A DNA stretch of 34,166 nt from Bacteroidales bacterium UBA1745 (GCA_002314885.1 DCHT01000007.1:1-34166); one strand, 5' to 3'; shown: positions 16,800-24,487, counted from the first letter of the stretch. A program made the numbers and translations. The notes: a model not told the origin generated them from the sequence alone.

Positions 16800-17477
16800 A
16801 TGAAAAGACTTATTACAATTCTTATTGTCCTGACCGCAGCGGTCGGAACAATGTCGGCCCAGAAGACCTACACTTCGAAACAGGGCTATGAGATTCCCGC
16901 AAATGAGTTCAGTTTCTCTTACGGACGTGTTTCCTTACCGACTTTTGCTTACACTCTCGGTGGGGCTCTAGGATCGGCTTTTACCGGTGGTCTTGCCAGG
17001 ATGTCCACTGCTGTCAGCACTGGTTCCTTCGGCCTCGAGTATGAGCACTATGTTCATCCGAACGTAGCTTTGGGTGGATTATTCACTTATGAGGACTATC
17101 TCCTCGGCTTCGACACGGCCAAAGGCAAGGATGCTGACGGCAACAGGATTTATGAAGAGGGCCAGGTTCAGAACCATCACGTGTTCTCCATTATGCCTTC
17201 GGCCAAGTTCAACTGGTTCTCCTACGAGCACGTGTCTATGTACTCCAAGCTGGCAGTCGGTATGGCTGTCTACTACACTCCTGAGGTTAATTACACCTGC
17301 GTTGACGACGATGGAAATGTGCAGGAGAAGACGATTGAAGGTTCTCGTAGCGTAAGTTACGCCTTCCAGGTAAACCCTGTCGGCGTGGACTTCGGTAACC
17401 GTAATCTCCGTGGATTCGCCGAACTCGGCTGGGGCTGTCAGGGCCTGTGGATCATCGGCCTCCGCTACTGCTTCTAA
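16800..17477 (+). CDS. Small outer-membrane beta-barrel protein
   Basis: The protein has 225 residues. The ATG at 16800 gives a clean signal peptide (MKRLITILIVLTAAVGTMSA, cleavage before QK). The frame is open 54 bases upstream, but that part would precede the promoter. The mature part has amphipathic strands and ends GLWIIGLRYCF, with an aromatic C-terminal residue typical of outer-membrane barrels. The length suits an 8- to 10-strand barrel (OmpW/OmpX-like in size only). No ligand can be inferred. It has its own promoter and a strong terminator, so it is probably a single-gene unit. Confidence 0.7.
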   Translation: MKRLITILIVLTAAVGTMSAQKTYTSKQGYEIPANEFSFSYGRVSLPTFAYTLGGALGSAFTGGLARMSTAVSTGSFGLEYEHYVHPNVALGGLFTYEDYLLGFDTAKGKDADGNRIYEEGQVQNHHVFSIMPSAKFNWFSYEHVSMYSKLAVGMAVYYTPEVNYTCVDDDGNVQEKTIEGSRSVSYAFQVNPVGVDFGNRNLRGFAELGWGCQGLWIIGLRYCF

Positions 17478-17504
17478 TATTCGCGTCAGCAGATATGACA
17501 TTTT

Positions 17505-17539
17505 GGCAGACCACCGCGTGTGGTCTGCCTTTTGTTTTT
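17505..17539 (+). terminator. Rho-independent terminator after the outer-membrane protein gene
   Basis: Stem GGCAGACCAC (17505-17514) pairs with GTGGTCTGCC (17520-17529), with loop CGCGT, followed by TTTTGTTTTT. Confidence 0.9.
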
Positions 17540-17545
17540 GCTTCT

Positions 17546-17602
17546 CGCGTGACTGTCAGAGCCATTTTTGCTCCAACAGTCACGCGATGAATGACTGTTA
17601 GA
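17546..17602 (+). repeat. Inverted repeat containing copy 1 of a dispersed 32-bp palindromic element, upstream of htpG
   Basis: CGCGTGACTGT (17546-17556) and ACAGTCACGCG (17576-17586) form an 11-bp stem, extended inside by GAGC/GCTC after a 2x2 mismatch, with a 7-base loop. A third half-site, TGACTGTTAG, lies at 17592-17601. Read on the minus strand, 17571-17602 is CTAACAGTCA, six variable bases, then GCGTGACTGTTGGAG after one leading base. This matches the element at 25960-25991 in the opposite orientation. It lies between the previous terminator and the htpG start, so it is an operator or hairpin candidate for htpG. Confidence 0.75.
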
Positions 17603-17622
17603 AAATTTTAAGACAATCAATA

Positions 17623-19491
17623 ATGGAAAACAAAGGTAAAATTGGAGTAACCACCGAGAACATTTTCCCGGTGATCAAGAAATTCCTCTATTCAGACCAC
17701 GAGATATTCCTGCGTGAGCTCGTAGCCAATGCAGTAGACGCAGACCAGAAGATGAAGGCCCTTGCCGCATCAGGCGACTTCAAGGGTGAGCTCGGCGAAC
17801 TCAAAGTCCGCATCGAACTCGACGAGGCTGCCGGTACCCTCAAGATCATAGATAATGGTATCGGTATGACCGAGGAGGAGGTCGACAAGTATATAAACCA
17901 GATCGCATTCTCCTCAGCAGGGGAGTTCCTCGAGAAATACAAGGACAACATCGGAGCCATCATAGGCCATTTCGGTCTCGGATTCTATTCCGCATTTATG
18001 GTAGCCAGCGAGGTGACCATCGATACTCTCTCCTGGAAGGAGGGCGCAAAGGCCGTAAGATGGAGCTGCGACGGCAATCCTGAGTACCAGATGGGCGAGT
18101 CCGACAGGACCGAAAGGGGTACCTGCATCACCCTCACCATTGCCGAGGACGAGAAGGAATTCGCCACTAAGGGCCGTGTGCAGATGCTTCTGGACAAGTA
18201 TTGCAAGTTTATGCCTGTGCCTGTCGTATTCGGCAAGCAGCAGGAATGGAAGGACGGCAAATACGTGGACAAGGACGAGGACAATGTCATCAACACCGTC
18301 GAGCCTATATGGACAAAGGCGCCTTCAGAGCTCAAGGACGAGGATTATGACAAGTTCTATCAGGCCCTCTATCCTATGGCAGACGAGCCTCTGTTCCACA
18401 TTCACCTCAACGTGGACTATCCGTTCAACCTGACCGGTGTCCTCTATTTCCCTAAGATCAAGGACAAGCTCGACGTACAGAAGAACAAGATCCAGCTCTA
18501 CTGCAACCAGATGTTCGTGACCGATTCAGTCGAGAACATCGTCCCTGACTTCCTCACCCTGCTTCACGGCGTGATCGATTCTCCGGACATTCCGCTGAAC
18601 GTGAGCCGCAGCTATCTGCAGAGCGATGCCAACGTGAAGAAGATTTCCGGCTACATCACCAAGAAGGTGGCAGACCGCCTCGACGAAATCTTCCGCAACG
18701 AGAGGGAAGCCCTCGAGAACAAGTGGGACAACCTCAAGCTCTTCATAGAATATGGTATGCTCTCCGACGAGAAGTTCTGCGACAGGGCTATGAAGTTCTG
18801 CCTGCTCAAGAACACTGAGGGCAAGTACTTCAGCCTCGAGGACTACCGCAAGGGCGTGGAAGGGGAACAGACTGACAAGGACGGCAAGGTCGTATATCTC
18901 TATGCCACCGACACCGAGGCTCAGTACAGCTTCATCGAGGCCGCAAAGGCCAAGGGCTACGACGTGCTCCTGATGGACTGCCAGCTCGACTCACACTTCG
19001 TGAACCTGCTCGAGAACAAGGTGGAGAACACCCGCTGTGCACGTGTGGATTCCGACACCGTCGAGAAACTCATCCCTAAGACCGAGCAGATCAAGCCGGA
19101 ACTCTCCGAAGATGCGAAAAAGGCTCTGGACGAGGCTGTGAAGGCTGTCCTGCCTCAGGGCAACGAGTATATGGTCGAGGCTGAGAACCTCGGCGAGACC
19201 GCCGCTCCTATCGTGATCACCCAGGGCGAGTTCATGCGCCGTTACCGCGAGATGAGCGCCCTCGGAGGCGGAATGAACTTCTACGGCGAACTGCCTGAGG
19301 CCTACAACATCGTGGTCAATATGGAGAATCCGCTCGTCAAGAAGATCGTGGAAGGCCAGTACGAGGACAAGGCGATGCTCCAGCAGGTGGCCGACCTCGC
19401 ACTCCTCTCCAACGGAATGCTCAAGGGCAAGGCTCTCGCCGATTTCATCGCCCGCAGCGCCAAGGTCGTAGAGGACGCATATCTGAAATAG
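17623..19491 (+). CDS. htpG: Molecular chaperone HtpG (Hsp90 family)
   Basis: ATP-dependent homodimeric chaperone of 622 residues, close to E. coli HtpG in size. N-terminal GHKL ATPase: E32 and N36 (LRELVANAVDA; the usual NASDA is NAVDA here), D77 in IDNGIGM, and the lid/glycine segment GHFGLGFYSAFMV. The middle domain holds the catalytic-loop Arg region (LNVSRSYLQSD), and the C-terminal dimerisation domain ends in a helical segment. No good TAnnTTTG box lies upstream. The nearest candidate is CATTTTTGC at 17563-17571, inside the inverted repeat, with TTTG at 17537-17540, 22 bases before it. If real, the palindrome would overlie the promoter. A strong terminator follows. Confidence 0.96.
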   Translation: MENKGKIGVTTENIFPVIKKFLYSDHEIFLRELVANAVDADQKMKALAASGDFKGELGELKVRIELDEAAGTLKIIDNGIGMTEEEVDKYINQIAFSSAGEFLEKYKDNIGAIIGHFGLGFYSAFMVASEVTIDTLSWKEGAKAVRWSCDGNPEYQMGESDRTERGTCITLTIAEDEKEFATKGRVQMLLDKYCKFMPVPVVFGKQQEWKDGKYVDKDEDNVINTVEPIWTKAPSELKDEDYDKFYQALYPMADEPLFHIHLNVDYPFNLTGVLYFPKIKDKLDVQKNKIQLYCNQMFVTDSVENIVPDFLTLLHGVIDSPDIPLNVSRSYLQSDANVKKISGYITKKVADRLDEIFRNEREALENKWDNLKLFIEYGMLSDEKFCDRAMKFCLLKNTEGKYFSLEDYRKGVEGEQTDKDGKVVYLYATDTEAQYSFIEAAKAKGYDVLLMDCQLDSHFVNLLENKVENTRCARVDSDTVEKLIPKTEQIKPELSEDAKKALDEAVKAVLPQGNEYMVEAENLGETAAPIVITQGEFMRRYREMSALGGGMNFYGELPEAYNIVVNMENPLVKKIVEGQYEDKAMLQQVADLALLSNGMLKGKALADFIARSAKVVEDAYLK

Positions 19492-19512
19492 CGCATATTT
19501 GCGCGTTTTTGG

Positions 19513-19554
19513 GACTACTTGCCGGTTTTTGCCGGCAAGTAGTCTCTTTTTTTT
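19513..19554 (+). terminator. Rho-independent terminator after htpG
   Basis: A 13-bp perfect stem, GACTACTTGCCGG (19513-19525) with CCGGCAAGTAGTC (19532-19544), has loop TTTTTG and is followed by TCTTTTTTTT. Confidence 0.92.
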
Positions 19555-19574
19555 ACTAGTTGCCGGGATTTTGC

Positions 19575-19583
19575 TATCTTTGC
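19575..19583 (+). promoter_or_regulatory. Promoter -7 box for the queuosine-precursor transporter gene
   Basis: TATCTTTGC fits TAnnTTTGC. Transcription would begin near 19588, giving a leader of about 57 bases that carries a 6-bp hairpin (GACGGG 19595-19600 with CCCGTC 19604-19609) and the pseudoknot described next. No clear -33 element is visible. Confidence 0.7.
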
Positions 19584-19610
19584 CGGTGAGATGGGACGGG
19601 TGTCCCGTCA

Positions 19611-19639
19611 AGTGTGCTTGGTACCACTATAAAAACAAG
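19611..19639 (+). promoter_or_regulatory. Candidate preQ1-I-type riboswitch (H-type pseudoknot) in the transporter leader
   Basis: P1 is AGTG (19611-19614) with CACT (19625-19628). The 9-base loop plus one C, then the A-rich strand ATAAAAA (19629-19635), then CAAG (19636-19639) pairing back with loop CTTG (19617-19620) make P2. Compared with the Thermoanaerobacter preQ1-I aptamer as I recall it, the equivalents of the ligand-contacting U6, C15 and A29 are U19615, C19624 and A19635. The G5-C16 and G11-C30 pairs flanking the ligand are G19614-C19625 and G20-C36 (19620/19636). Loop length is the same. P1 is one pair shorter than usual. The start ATG is 5 bases after the pseudoknot, which suggests control of translation initiation. 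The downstream gene is a queuosine-precursor transporter, the expected target. Confidence 0.72.
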
Positions 19640-19644
19640 TTGTA

Positions 19645-20361
19645 ATGACTGAAAATAATTCCAAAGGACAGGTTATCCTGTCGACCACCTTCGTGTGGAT
19701 GGCAGTCGCATTCTGCGTTTGCCTCGTTGCATCCAACATCTTCGAACCTCGTCTGTGGCAGGTCGGCAAATTGCCGTTCCAGCTCACCGGTGGCGTTCTC
19801 ATCTTCCCGATTTCCTACATCCTGAACGATCTCCTGGCGGAAGTCTATGGCTACCGCAAGGCTCAGATGGTCATCTGGATGGGTTTCGCGATGTGCTTCT
19901 TCGTGACCGTGATGTCACAGCTGGTGACTATGCTCCCGAACCCTATGTTCGAGGACAATCTCGCCACTGCTGAGAGTTTCGACGGCCTCTTCGGCCTCGT
20001 TCCAAGGGTGATGTGCGGCTCTCTGCTCGCTTTCATCTGCGGCTCCACTATGAATGCATTCGTGATGTCCAAGATGAAGGTCGCCCAGAAGGGCAAGGGC
20101 TTCGGCATCAGGGCCATCGTGTCTTCCATCGCAGGTGAGATGACCGATTCCATCATCTTCTTCCCGATTGCCTTCGGAGGTCTTCTTCCGTTCAACGGCC
20201 TCATCAACCTGATGATTACTCAGGTCGTCGTGAAGACTCTCTATGAGGTTGTAATCCTGCCTTTCACTTCCGTTATCGTGAAGAAAGTCAAGAAGTTAGA
20301 GGGAATCGACACCTACGACGTAAACATCTCCTACAACCCGTTCCTGGTGTTCAGGAAGTAA
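19645..20361 (+). CDS. yhhQ: Queuosine precursor transporter (YhhQ/VUT family)
   Basis: The protein has 238 residues with about six membrane helices (FVWMAVAFCVCLVASNIF, VLIFPISYILNDLLAEVYGY, MVIWMGFAMCFFVTVM, VMCGSLLAFICGS, SIIFFPIAFGG, LINLMITQVVVKTLYEVVILPF). The family hallmarks are the NDLLAEVYGYRKA segment after helix 2 and the GEMTDSIIFFPIAF segment. E. coli YhhQ imports preQ0/preQ1, the 7-deazaguanine precursors of queuosine in tRNAs with GUN anticodons; the role here is by family. No queuosine biosynthesis genes are in the window. Its own promoter and a preQ1-type pseudoknot precede it, consistent with feedback by the imported base. The next gene is convergent. Confidence 0.9.
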   Translation: MTENNSKGQVILSTTFVWMAVAFCVCLVASNIFEPRLWQVGKLPFQLTGGVLIFPISYILNDLLAEVYGYRKAQMVIWMGFAMCFFVTVMSQLVTMLPNPMFEDNLATAESFDGLFGLVPRVMCGSLLAFICGSTMNAFVMSKMKVAQKGKGFGIRAIVSSIAGEMTDSIIFFPIAFGGLLPFNGLINLMITQVVVKTLYEVVILPFTSVIVKKVKKLEGIDTYDVNISYNPFLVFRK

Positions 20362-20363
20362 GT

Positions 20364-20999
20364 CTATCTAGGCATTATCCTTTCCAGTTCGGGCAGCAGC
20401 ACTGCCTGAACTCTTTCTTCATTCCAGAAATGGCTGTCATCGTCGATGGCGCAGCTGTCCTGCCCGAAATGCTTCTTCCATCTGCGGATGTTGACTACGC
20501 CCCATTTGCGATAGAAGTCCCTGCGGCCGAACAGAGCGCGCAGCAGCACTCCGTCTGATGGCTGGCCCTTCTGCATAGCGTCTCTGACCATCTTGGCGAG
20601 GGGGCGGAAGTGGGAGGACGTGCGGAAATCGAAACTGAGGGCCTGCCGGTCTCCCTCGCGTGGCTTGAAAATCCTGCCCCAGAGGGCCGGCTCACCTGGA
20701 ATCAGCGACAGCCAGCAGAATTTTCCGATTAACGCCGGTGCACCGAGGCCAGGGGAGATGAGGAGGCGGGGGACGCCTTCTCCGAGAACCAGCGCGTAGT
20801 TTGCGCCCATAGATTCGGCCATAATCAGGTCCGGTTTCACTTCGTCAATCCATCCCTGGATCTGTACGAGGGCGATTTCCGGGTCGAAGGCGTATGTGCG
20901 TGCCACCAGATTCAGGTCCGGTCTGTATTCGCGCAGAAGCCTTGGGACACGGCTGTCGGAGCCGCCGCCCATTCCGTGTATGAAGAGTATGGTTCTCAT
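20364..20999 (-). CDS. Alpha/beta hydrolase, YqiA-like esterase
   Basis: The protein has 211 residues from the ATG at 20999. A TTG at 21008 is in frame but lies within the -7 box, so it is unlikely. The oxyanion-hole motif is FIHGMGG (7-12), the nucleophile elbow is AESMGAN with S63, a possible catalytic Asp sits in FGRRDFY, and the general base is H190 in DDDSHFW. This small lid-less fold resembles YqiA/UPF0227 esterases, which hydrolyse short acyl esters or thioesters. The physiological substrate is unknown. It converges on yhhQ with only 2 bases between stops. The promoter ends 5 bases before the ATG, so the mRNA is probably nearly leaderless. Confidence 0.72.
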   Translation of the reverse strand: MRTILFIHGMGGGSDSRVPRLLREYRPDLNLVARTYAFDPEIALVQIQGWIDEVKPDLIMAESMGANYALVLGEGVPRLLISPGLGAPALIGKFCWLSLIPGEPALWGRIFKPREGDRQALSFDFRTSSHFRPLAKMVRDAMQKGQPSDGVLLRALFGRRDFYRKWGVVNIRRWKKHFGQDSCAIDDDSHFWNEERVQAVLLPELERIMPR

Positions 21000-21004
21000 A
21001 GGGC

Positions 21005-21013
21005 GCAAAATTA
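21005..21013 (-). promoter_or_regulatory. -7 box of the alpha/beta hydrolase gene (minus strand)
   Basis: On the minus strand this reads TAATTTTGC, fitting TAnnTTTGC. It ends 5 bases from the ATG at 20999, predicting a leader of zero to two bases. Confidence 0.6.
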
Positions 21014-21023
21014 ATAAATTTTG

Positions 21024-21032
21024 TATATTTGT
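21024..21032 (+). promoter_or_regulatory. -7 box of the C1 peptidase gene
   Basis: TATATTTGT fits TAnnTTTGY. It is divergent from the hydrolase promoter, 10 bases away, and leaves a leader of about 48 bases before the ATG at 21085. The leader has a weak inverted repeat, GTGTTAT/ATAACAC (21043-21049 and 21073-21079). Confidence 0.6.
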
Positions 21033-21084
21033 CGGATAAGTCGTGTTATGCGGCTTGAGTATTTGAAATTAAATAACACTTTAT

Positions 21085-22269
21085 ATGAAGAAAATCCTGA
21101 TCATCGCAGCCGCTATCTGTATGACCGCGTCTGCTTTTGCACAGCAGAGACCAACTCCGAAATTTCCTGATTATCAGTTCACTACTGTAATTGAGAATCC
21201 TATCACTCCAGTGAAGAACCAGTACCGCAGCGGTACTTGCTGGTGCTTCTCCACCATCGGCTTCGTCGAGTCCGAGGTGATCCGCATCAACAAGATCACT
21301 GACTCTGCCAAGTATCCTGATTTCTCAGAGATGTTCGTGGTTTCCAAGTCATATCAGGACCGTGGCGACAAGTATGTACGTCTCGACGGTCATCTCAACT
21401 TCGCTGCCGGCAGTGAGGCTGACGACGTCCTCCACGTGATTGCTGACTACGGCCTTGTGCCTCAGGCTGCTATGCCAGGCCTCACCGAACTTCCTGTTCA
21501 CGCTGAGCTTGACGCTGCTACCAAGGCATACGTAGAGGCTATCTCAAAGGCTGGCGCAAGGGGTCTTTCTCCATATTGGAAGAATGGTCTCGTTGCAATC
21601 TGCGACGCATTCCTCGGCGCTTGCCCTGAGTCCTTTGAGGTTGATGGCAAGACCTACACTCCTGCAGAGTATCGCGACGCAATGAAGTTCAATCCTGCCG
21701 ACTATGTGACCCTTACTTCATTCACTCATCATCCTTTCTACACCAAGTTCGCTATCGAAATCTGCGACAACTGGCGTTGGGATGAGGCCTACAACGTGCC
21801 TATCGACGAGTTCATCCAGGTGCTTGACAACGCCCTCGAAAACGGTTATACCGCTGGCTGGGGCACTGATGTCAGCGAGGCTGGTTTCACCCGCGACGGC
21901 TATGCAATCCTCGTGGACGTGGCTGCTAAGCCAAGCGCAGGCTCCGACCAGGAGCATTGGGTAGGCAAGTCTGAGGAGAAGCCTGCAGAGGTCGACGCCA
22001 CCGTCGAGAAGGAAGTTACTCAGGAATCCCGTCAGCTCCTCTTCGACAACAAGACCACTACCGACGACCACGGTATGCAGATCTACGGTGTCGCAAAGGA
22101 TCAGTTCGGCAAGAAGTACTACATCGTAAAGAACTCTTGGGGCGAGACCGGTAAGTTCAACGGCATCTGGTATGCTACCGAGGCTTTCGTAAGGAACCAG
22201 AGTATGGACATTATGGTCCACAAGGATGCCCTTCCAAAGGCAATTGCAAAGAAACTCGGCATCAAGTAG
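21085..22269 (+). CDS. Secreted C1-family cysteine peptidase (bleomycin hydrolase/PepC-like)
   Basis: The protein has 394 residues. It has a signal peptide (KKILIIAAAICMTASAFA, cleavage before QQR), so it is exported, unlike cytosolic PepC. Papain-type active site: Q46 of the oxyanion hole (VKNQ), nucleophile C52 (GTCWCFS), H329 (DDHGMQI) and N350 (VKNSWGE). Order and spacing fit the bleomycin hydrolase branch, with a large insert between Cys and His. There is no obvious propeptide beyond about 20 residues. Likely an aminopeptidase acting on peptides in the periplasm. pssA starts 4 bases after the stop, so the two may be co-transcribed. Codon bias is strong, suggesting high expression. Confidence 0.88.
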   Translation: MKKILIIAAAICMTASAFAQQRPTPKFPDYQFTTVIENPITPVKNQYRSGTCWCFSTIGFVESEVIRINKITDSAKYPDFSEMFVVSKSYQDRGDKYVRLDGHLNFAAGSEADDVLHVIADYGLVPQAAMPGLTELPVHAELDAATKAYVEAISKAGARGLSPYWKNGLVAICDAFLGACPESFEVDGKTYTPAEYRDAMKFNPADYVTLTSFTHHPFYTKFAIEICDNWRWDEAYNVPIDEFIQVLDNALENGYTAGWGTDVSEAGFTRDGYAILVDVAAKPSAGSDQEHWVGKSEEKPAEVDATVEKEVTQESRQLLFDNKTTTDDHGMQIYGVAKDQFGKKYYIVKNSWGETGKFNGIWYATEAFVRNQSMDIMVHKDALPKAIAKKLGIK

Positions 22270-22273
22270 GACT

Positions 22274-23026
22274 ATGTTCTCAGTTAAGAAATACATCCCT
22301 GACACAATCACGTGCATGAACCTGCTCTGCGGCGTTCTGGGCGTGGTTGCTGCCTTCTGCGGATATCTGGACCAGGCCTTCATCCTGATGCTGCTTGCGT
22401 CCCTCTTCGACTTCTGCGACGGTCTTGCGGCCAGGACTCTCGGAGCGTATTCTGACCTCGGCAAGGAACTCGATTCCCTGAGCGACCTCGTGAGCTTCGG
22501 CGTGCTGCCTTCCGTGATGATGGTCAACTATATGGCAACGGCTCACGGCGACCTTATGGGTCCTGCTGCCTGGTGGGTGAAGGCTCTCTGCCTCGCTCCA
22601 GTCATCGTGGCCGTATTCTCCGGCGTGCGCCTCGCGAAGTTCAACATCGACGAGCGTCAGAGCAGTTCTTTCCTCGGTCTTCCGACTCCGTCCTGTGCAA
22701 TGATATGCGCATCCCTCGTATGTTTCGCCTACAGGACTCCGGACAGTTTTGTCGCCGACTGGTGCTCCAGCCTTGTGCTTTTCCCTGTCCTGTCTGTATG
22801 TATGGCTGCTATGCTTGTGTGTGAACTGCCTATGTTCTCGCTCAAGATCCACAAGGGTGATGACTTCAAGTCAGACGCCTATATCGAGCGTTACATCTTC
22901 CTGGGCATCATCGTAGCTATCATAGTCCTCGTGCTCGTACTTCGCCTGCACTGGTCCCTGATAGTGTTTGTTGCCCTTCTGGCATACGTGCTGATGAACA
23001 TTGCCTACGCCTGTGTAAGGCGCTAG
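22274..23026 (+). CDS. pssA: CDP-diacylglycerol--serine O-phosphatidyltransferase
   Basis: The protein has 250 residues from the ATG at 22274; an upstream in-frame ATG at 22226 lies within the peptidase gene. Integral membrane enzyme making phosphatidylserine from CDP-DAG and serine, the precursor of phosphatidylethanolamine. The CDP-alcohol phosphotransferase signature is complete: D46, D49-G50, A53-R54, G63, D67 and D71 (pattern DxxDGxxARx8GxxxDxxxD). It has about seven to eight hydrophobic segments. The N-terminal KKYIPDTITCMNLLCG is typical of PssA type II rather than PgsA. The stop lies in a CTAG shared with the convergent GH25 gene. Confidence 0.9.
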   Translation: MFSVKKYIPDTITCMNLLCGVLGVVAAFCGYLDQAFILMLLASLFDFCDGLAARTLGAYSDLGKELDSLSDLVSFGVLPSVMMVNYMATAHGDLMGPAAWWVKALCLAPVIVAVFSGVRLAKFNIDERQSSSFLGLPTPSCAMICASLVCFAYRTPDSFVADWCSSLVLFPVLSVCMAAMLVCELPMFSLKIHKGDDFKSDAYIERYIFLGIIVAIIVLVLVLRLHWSLIVFVALLAYVLMNIAYACVRR

Positions 23027-23829
23027 TTTATCACGCTCAGATCGACTTTTCCGTCAATTCCATAGACGATGGCCCTATCGGTGAACTGCCAATAGCGCCA
23101 TCGTTCTGCTTTTGGTCTGTCCACCTCGTAGTGAGCTACCCAGATAGGGTAGGAGAGTATGTCCTTGTTGAAGACGTCGCACACGAAACTGTCGGGTGCA
23201 TAGACTATAGGCTTCCTTTCATAGTAGGCCTCCAGTTCCTTCAGGCAGCTTAGCACGGCTGCGTTGAACTTCTCCTTGCTCCATCCGCTCGGCTTGACTT
23301 CCACGTCGAGCACGGGGGCGAGGTCCTTGTGCCTGAGCTGTGGCACTGCCTTGATGAAATTCTTTGCCTGCTTTACGGGATCCTTGGTCGGCAGGAAGAA
23401 ATGATATGCGCCTCTCCTGAGACCGGCTTCGGCCGATGCAGTCCAGTATTCCTGGAACTTGTCGTCCTTCCAGTTCTCGCCTTCGGTGGCCTTCATCACC
23501 ACATAGTCCAGGCTTTTGATCCTGACAGCGTTGGCCGGATTGCGCACGGTGCGTCCTCTTGCGTCCGTCATCACCTTCAGGGAATCCCAGGCAATGTGCC
23601 TCTGATGGTGAGAGACATCCAGCATATAACTGAAGGCGTCCGCAGGCACCGTGGCCCCGTATTCGTTGGAACGGCGCCTCAGATGTGGCACTAATATTAA
23701 TATAAGTATGACGGCCAGGGTTGCGGCAACGGCAATGGGACCGACTTTCACCGTCGGCCACTTGAACTTCTTCGCCTTTTTCTTCTTGGCGGGCTTCTTT
23801 CTGCCTTTGCTCTTTTTCGTCGTTGCCAT
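23023..23829 (-). CDS. Membrane-anchored GH25 lysozyme (muramidase)
   Basis: The protein has 268 residues. A very Lys-rich cytoplasmic N-terminus (about 1-28) is followed by one transmembrane helix (about 30-49, PIAVAATLAVILILILV) and a periplasmic GH25 domain. GH25 motifs: LDVSHHQ with D71, VVMKATEG, GAYHFF, and the catalytic pair D175/E177 in PVLDVE, then YWQFTDRAIVYGIDGKVDLSV near the end. It cleaves MurNAc-GlcNAc bonds of peptidoglycan, as a housekeeping remodelling enzyme or toward competitors. There is no phage or secretion context. The -7 box lies 3 bases before the ATG, so the mRNA is predicted to be leaderless. Confidence 0.88.
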   Translation of the reverse strand: MATTKKSKGRKKPAKKKKAKKFKWPTVKVGPIAVAATLAVILILILVPHLRRRSNEYGATVPADAFSYMLDVSHHQRHIAWDSLKVMTDARGRTVRNPANAVRIKSLDYVVMKATEGENWKDDKFQEYWTASAEAGLRRGAYHFFLPTKDPVKQAKNFIKAVPQLRHKDLAPVLDVEVKPSGWSKEKFNAAVLSCLKELEAYYERKPIVYAPDSFVCDVFNKDILSYPIWVAHYEVDRPKAERWRYWQFTDRAIVYGIDGKVDLSVIN

Positions 23830-23832
23830 AGG

Positions 23833-23841
23833 GCAAATATA
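23833..23841 (-). promoter_or_regulatory. -7 box of the GH25 gene (minus strand)
   Basis: On the minus strand this reads TATATTTGC. Only three bases separate it from the ATG at 23829, so transcription should start at or next to the A of the start codon. Confidence 0.6.
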
Positions 23842-23864
23842 CTAAGGATTACGAATATTTTTGC

Positions 23865-23873
23865 TACATTTGC
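23865..23873 (+). promoter_or_regulatory. -7 box of the exonuclease-rlmI unit
   Basis: TACATTTGC fits TAnnTTTGC. It ends 8 bases before the ATG at 23882, predicting a leader of only a few bases. It is divergent from the GH25 promoter, with 23 bases between the two boxes. Confidence 0.6.
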
Positions 23874-23881
23874 GCCCGTAT

Positions 23882-24487
23882 ATGTTCAAGGAGTCAATTA
23901 CAGCAGAAGAAATAGGCCAGCTCCAGATGGCAGCATTCCCCGGCAAGATCCACGTGATCACCGAGGAAGGACCTGCATTTGACAGGGCCATACGCTATCT
24001 CCGCAAGGAGAAGGTCATCGGTTTCGACACTGAGACCAGGCCTACGTTCATGCCTCATCAGCCGCACTACAATGTGTCCCTGCTTCAGCTTTCCGGTAAA
24101 GATCACGCATATCTTTTCAGGATCAACAAGCTCGGTATGAACAAGCGTCTGTGCAATCTGCTCGCCGACAAGCATATCATCAAGATCGGTGCGGCTGTCC
24201 ACGATGACATCCGCGGTCTGCAGAAGCACGCCGAGTTCAAGGCGGGTGGTTTCGTCGATCTCCAGAAGGACGTGTGGGAGTGGGGCATACGCGACAAGAG
24301 CGTCAAGAAGATGGCCGCCATCATACTCGGCTTCAGGATTTCCAAGACCCAGCAGCTTTCCAACTGGGAGGCTGAGACACTTTCTGACGCACAGCAGCTC
24401 TATGCTGCCACGGATGCGTGGGTGTGCAGGGAAATGTACGACAAGCTTCAGCAGACGGAGAAAAACCCTCTTCCAGAAAATATATGA
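23882..24487 (+). CDS. RNase D-like 3'-5' exonuclease (DEDDy)
   Basis: The protein has 201 residues. The start at the ATG at 23882 is preferred; the frame is open 21 bases further up, but that would include the promoter. Exonuclease motifs: Exo I D49/E51 in GFDTETRP, Exo II with D108-D109 in VHDDIRGLQ, and Exo III Y174-x3-D178 in LYAATDAW. These four acidic residues bind two metal ions. There is no HRDC domain, so it is a single-domain relative of RNase D rather than RNase D itself. Its stop overlaps the rlmI start (ATGA), so the two are translationally coupled, pointing to an RNA substrate. Confidence 0.88.
   Translation: MFKESITAEEIGQLQMAAFPGKIHVITEEGPAFDRAIRYLRKEKVIGFDTETRPTFMPHQPHYNVSLLQLSGKDHAYLFRINKLGMNKRLCNLLADKHIIKIGAAVHDDIRGLQKHAEFKAGGFVDLQKDVWEWGIRDKSVKKMAAIILGFRISKTQQLSNWEAETLSDAQQLYAATDAWVCREMYDKLQQTEKNPLPENI

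Noticed and set aside
14523..17477. Polysaccharide utilization locus around the GH3 gene
   Set aside because: No SusC/SusD pair, sugar transporter or regulator is adjacent; the neighbouring small barrel is not SusC-like in size.
17546..17602. CIRCE heat-shock operator before htpG
   Set aside because: The arms do not match TTAGCACTC/GAGTGCTAA; it is a different palindrome.
21043..21079. GTGTTAT/ATAACAC inverted repeat in the C1 peptidase leader
   Set aside because: A 7-bp stem with a 23-base loop and no recognisable RNA motif; too weak to call.
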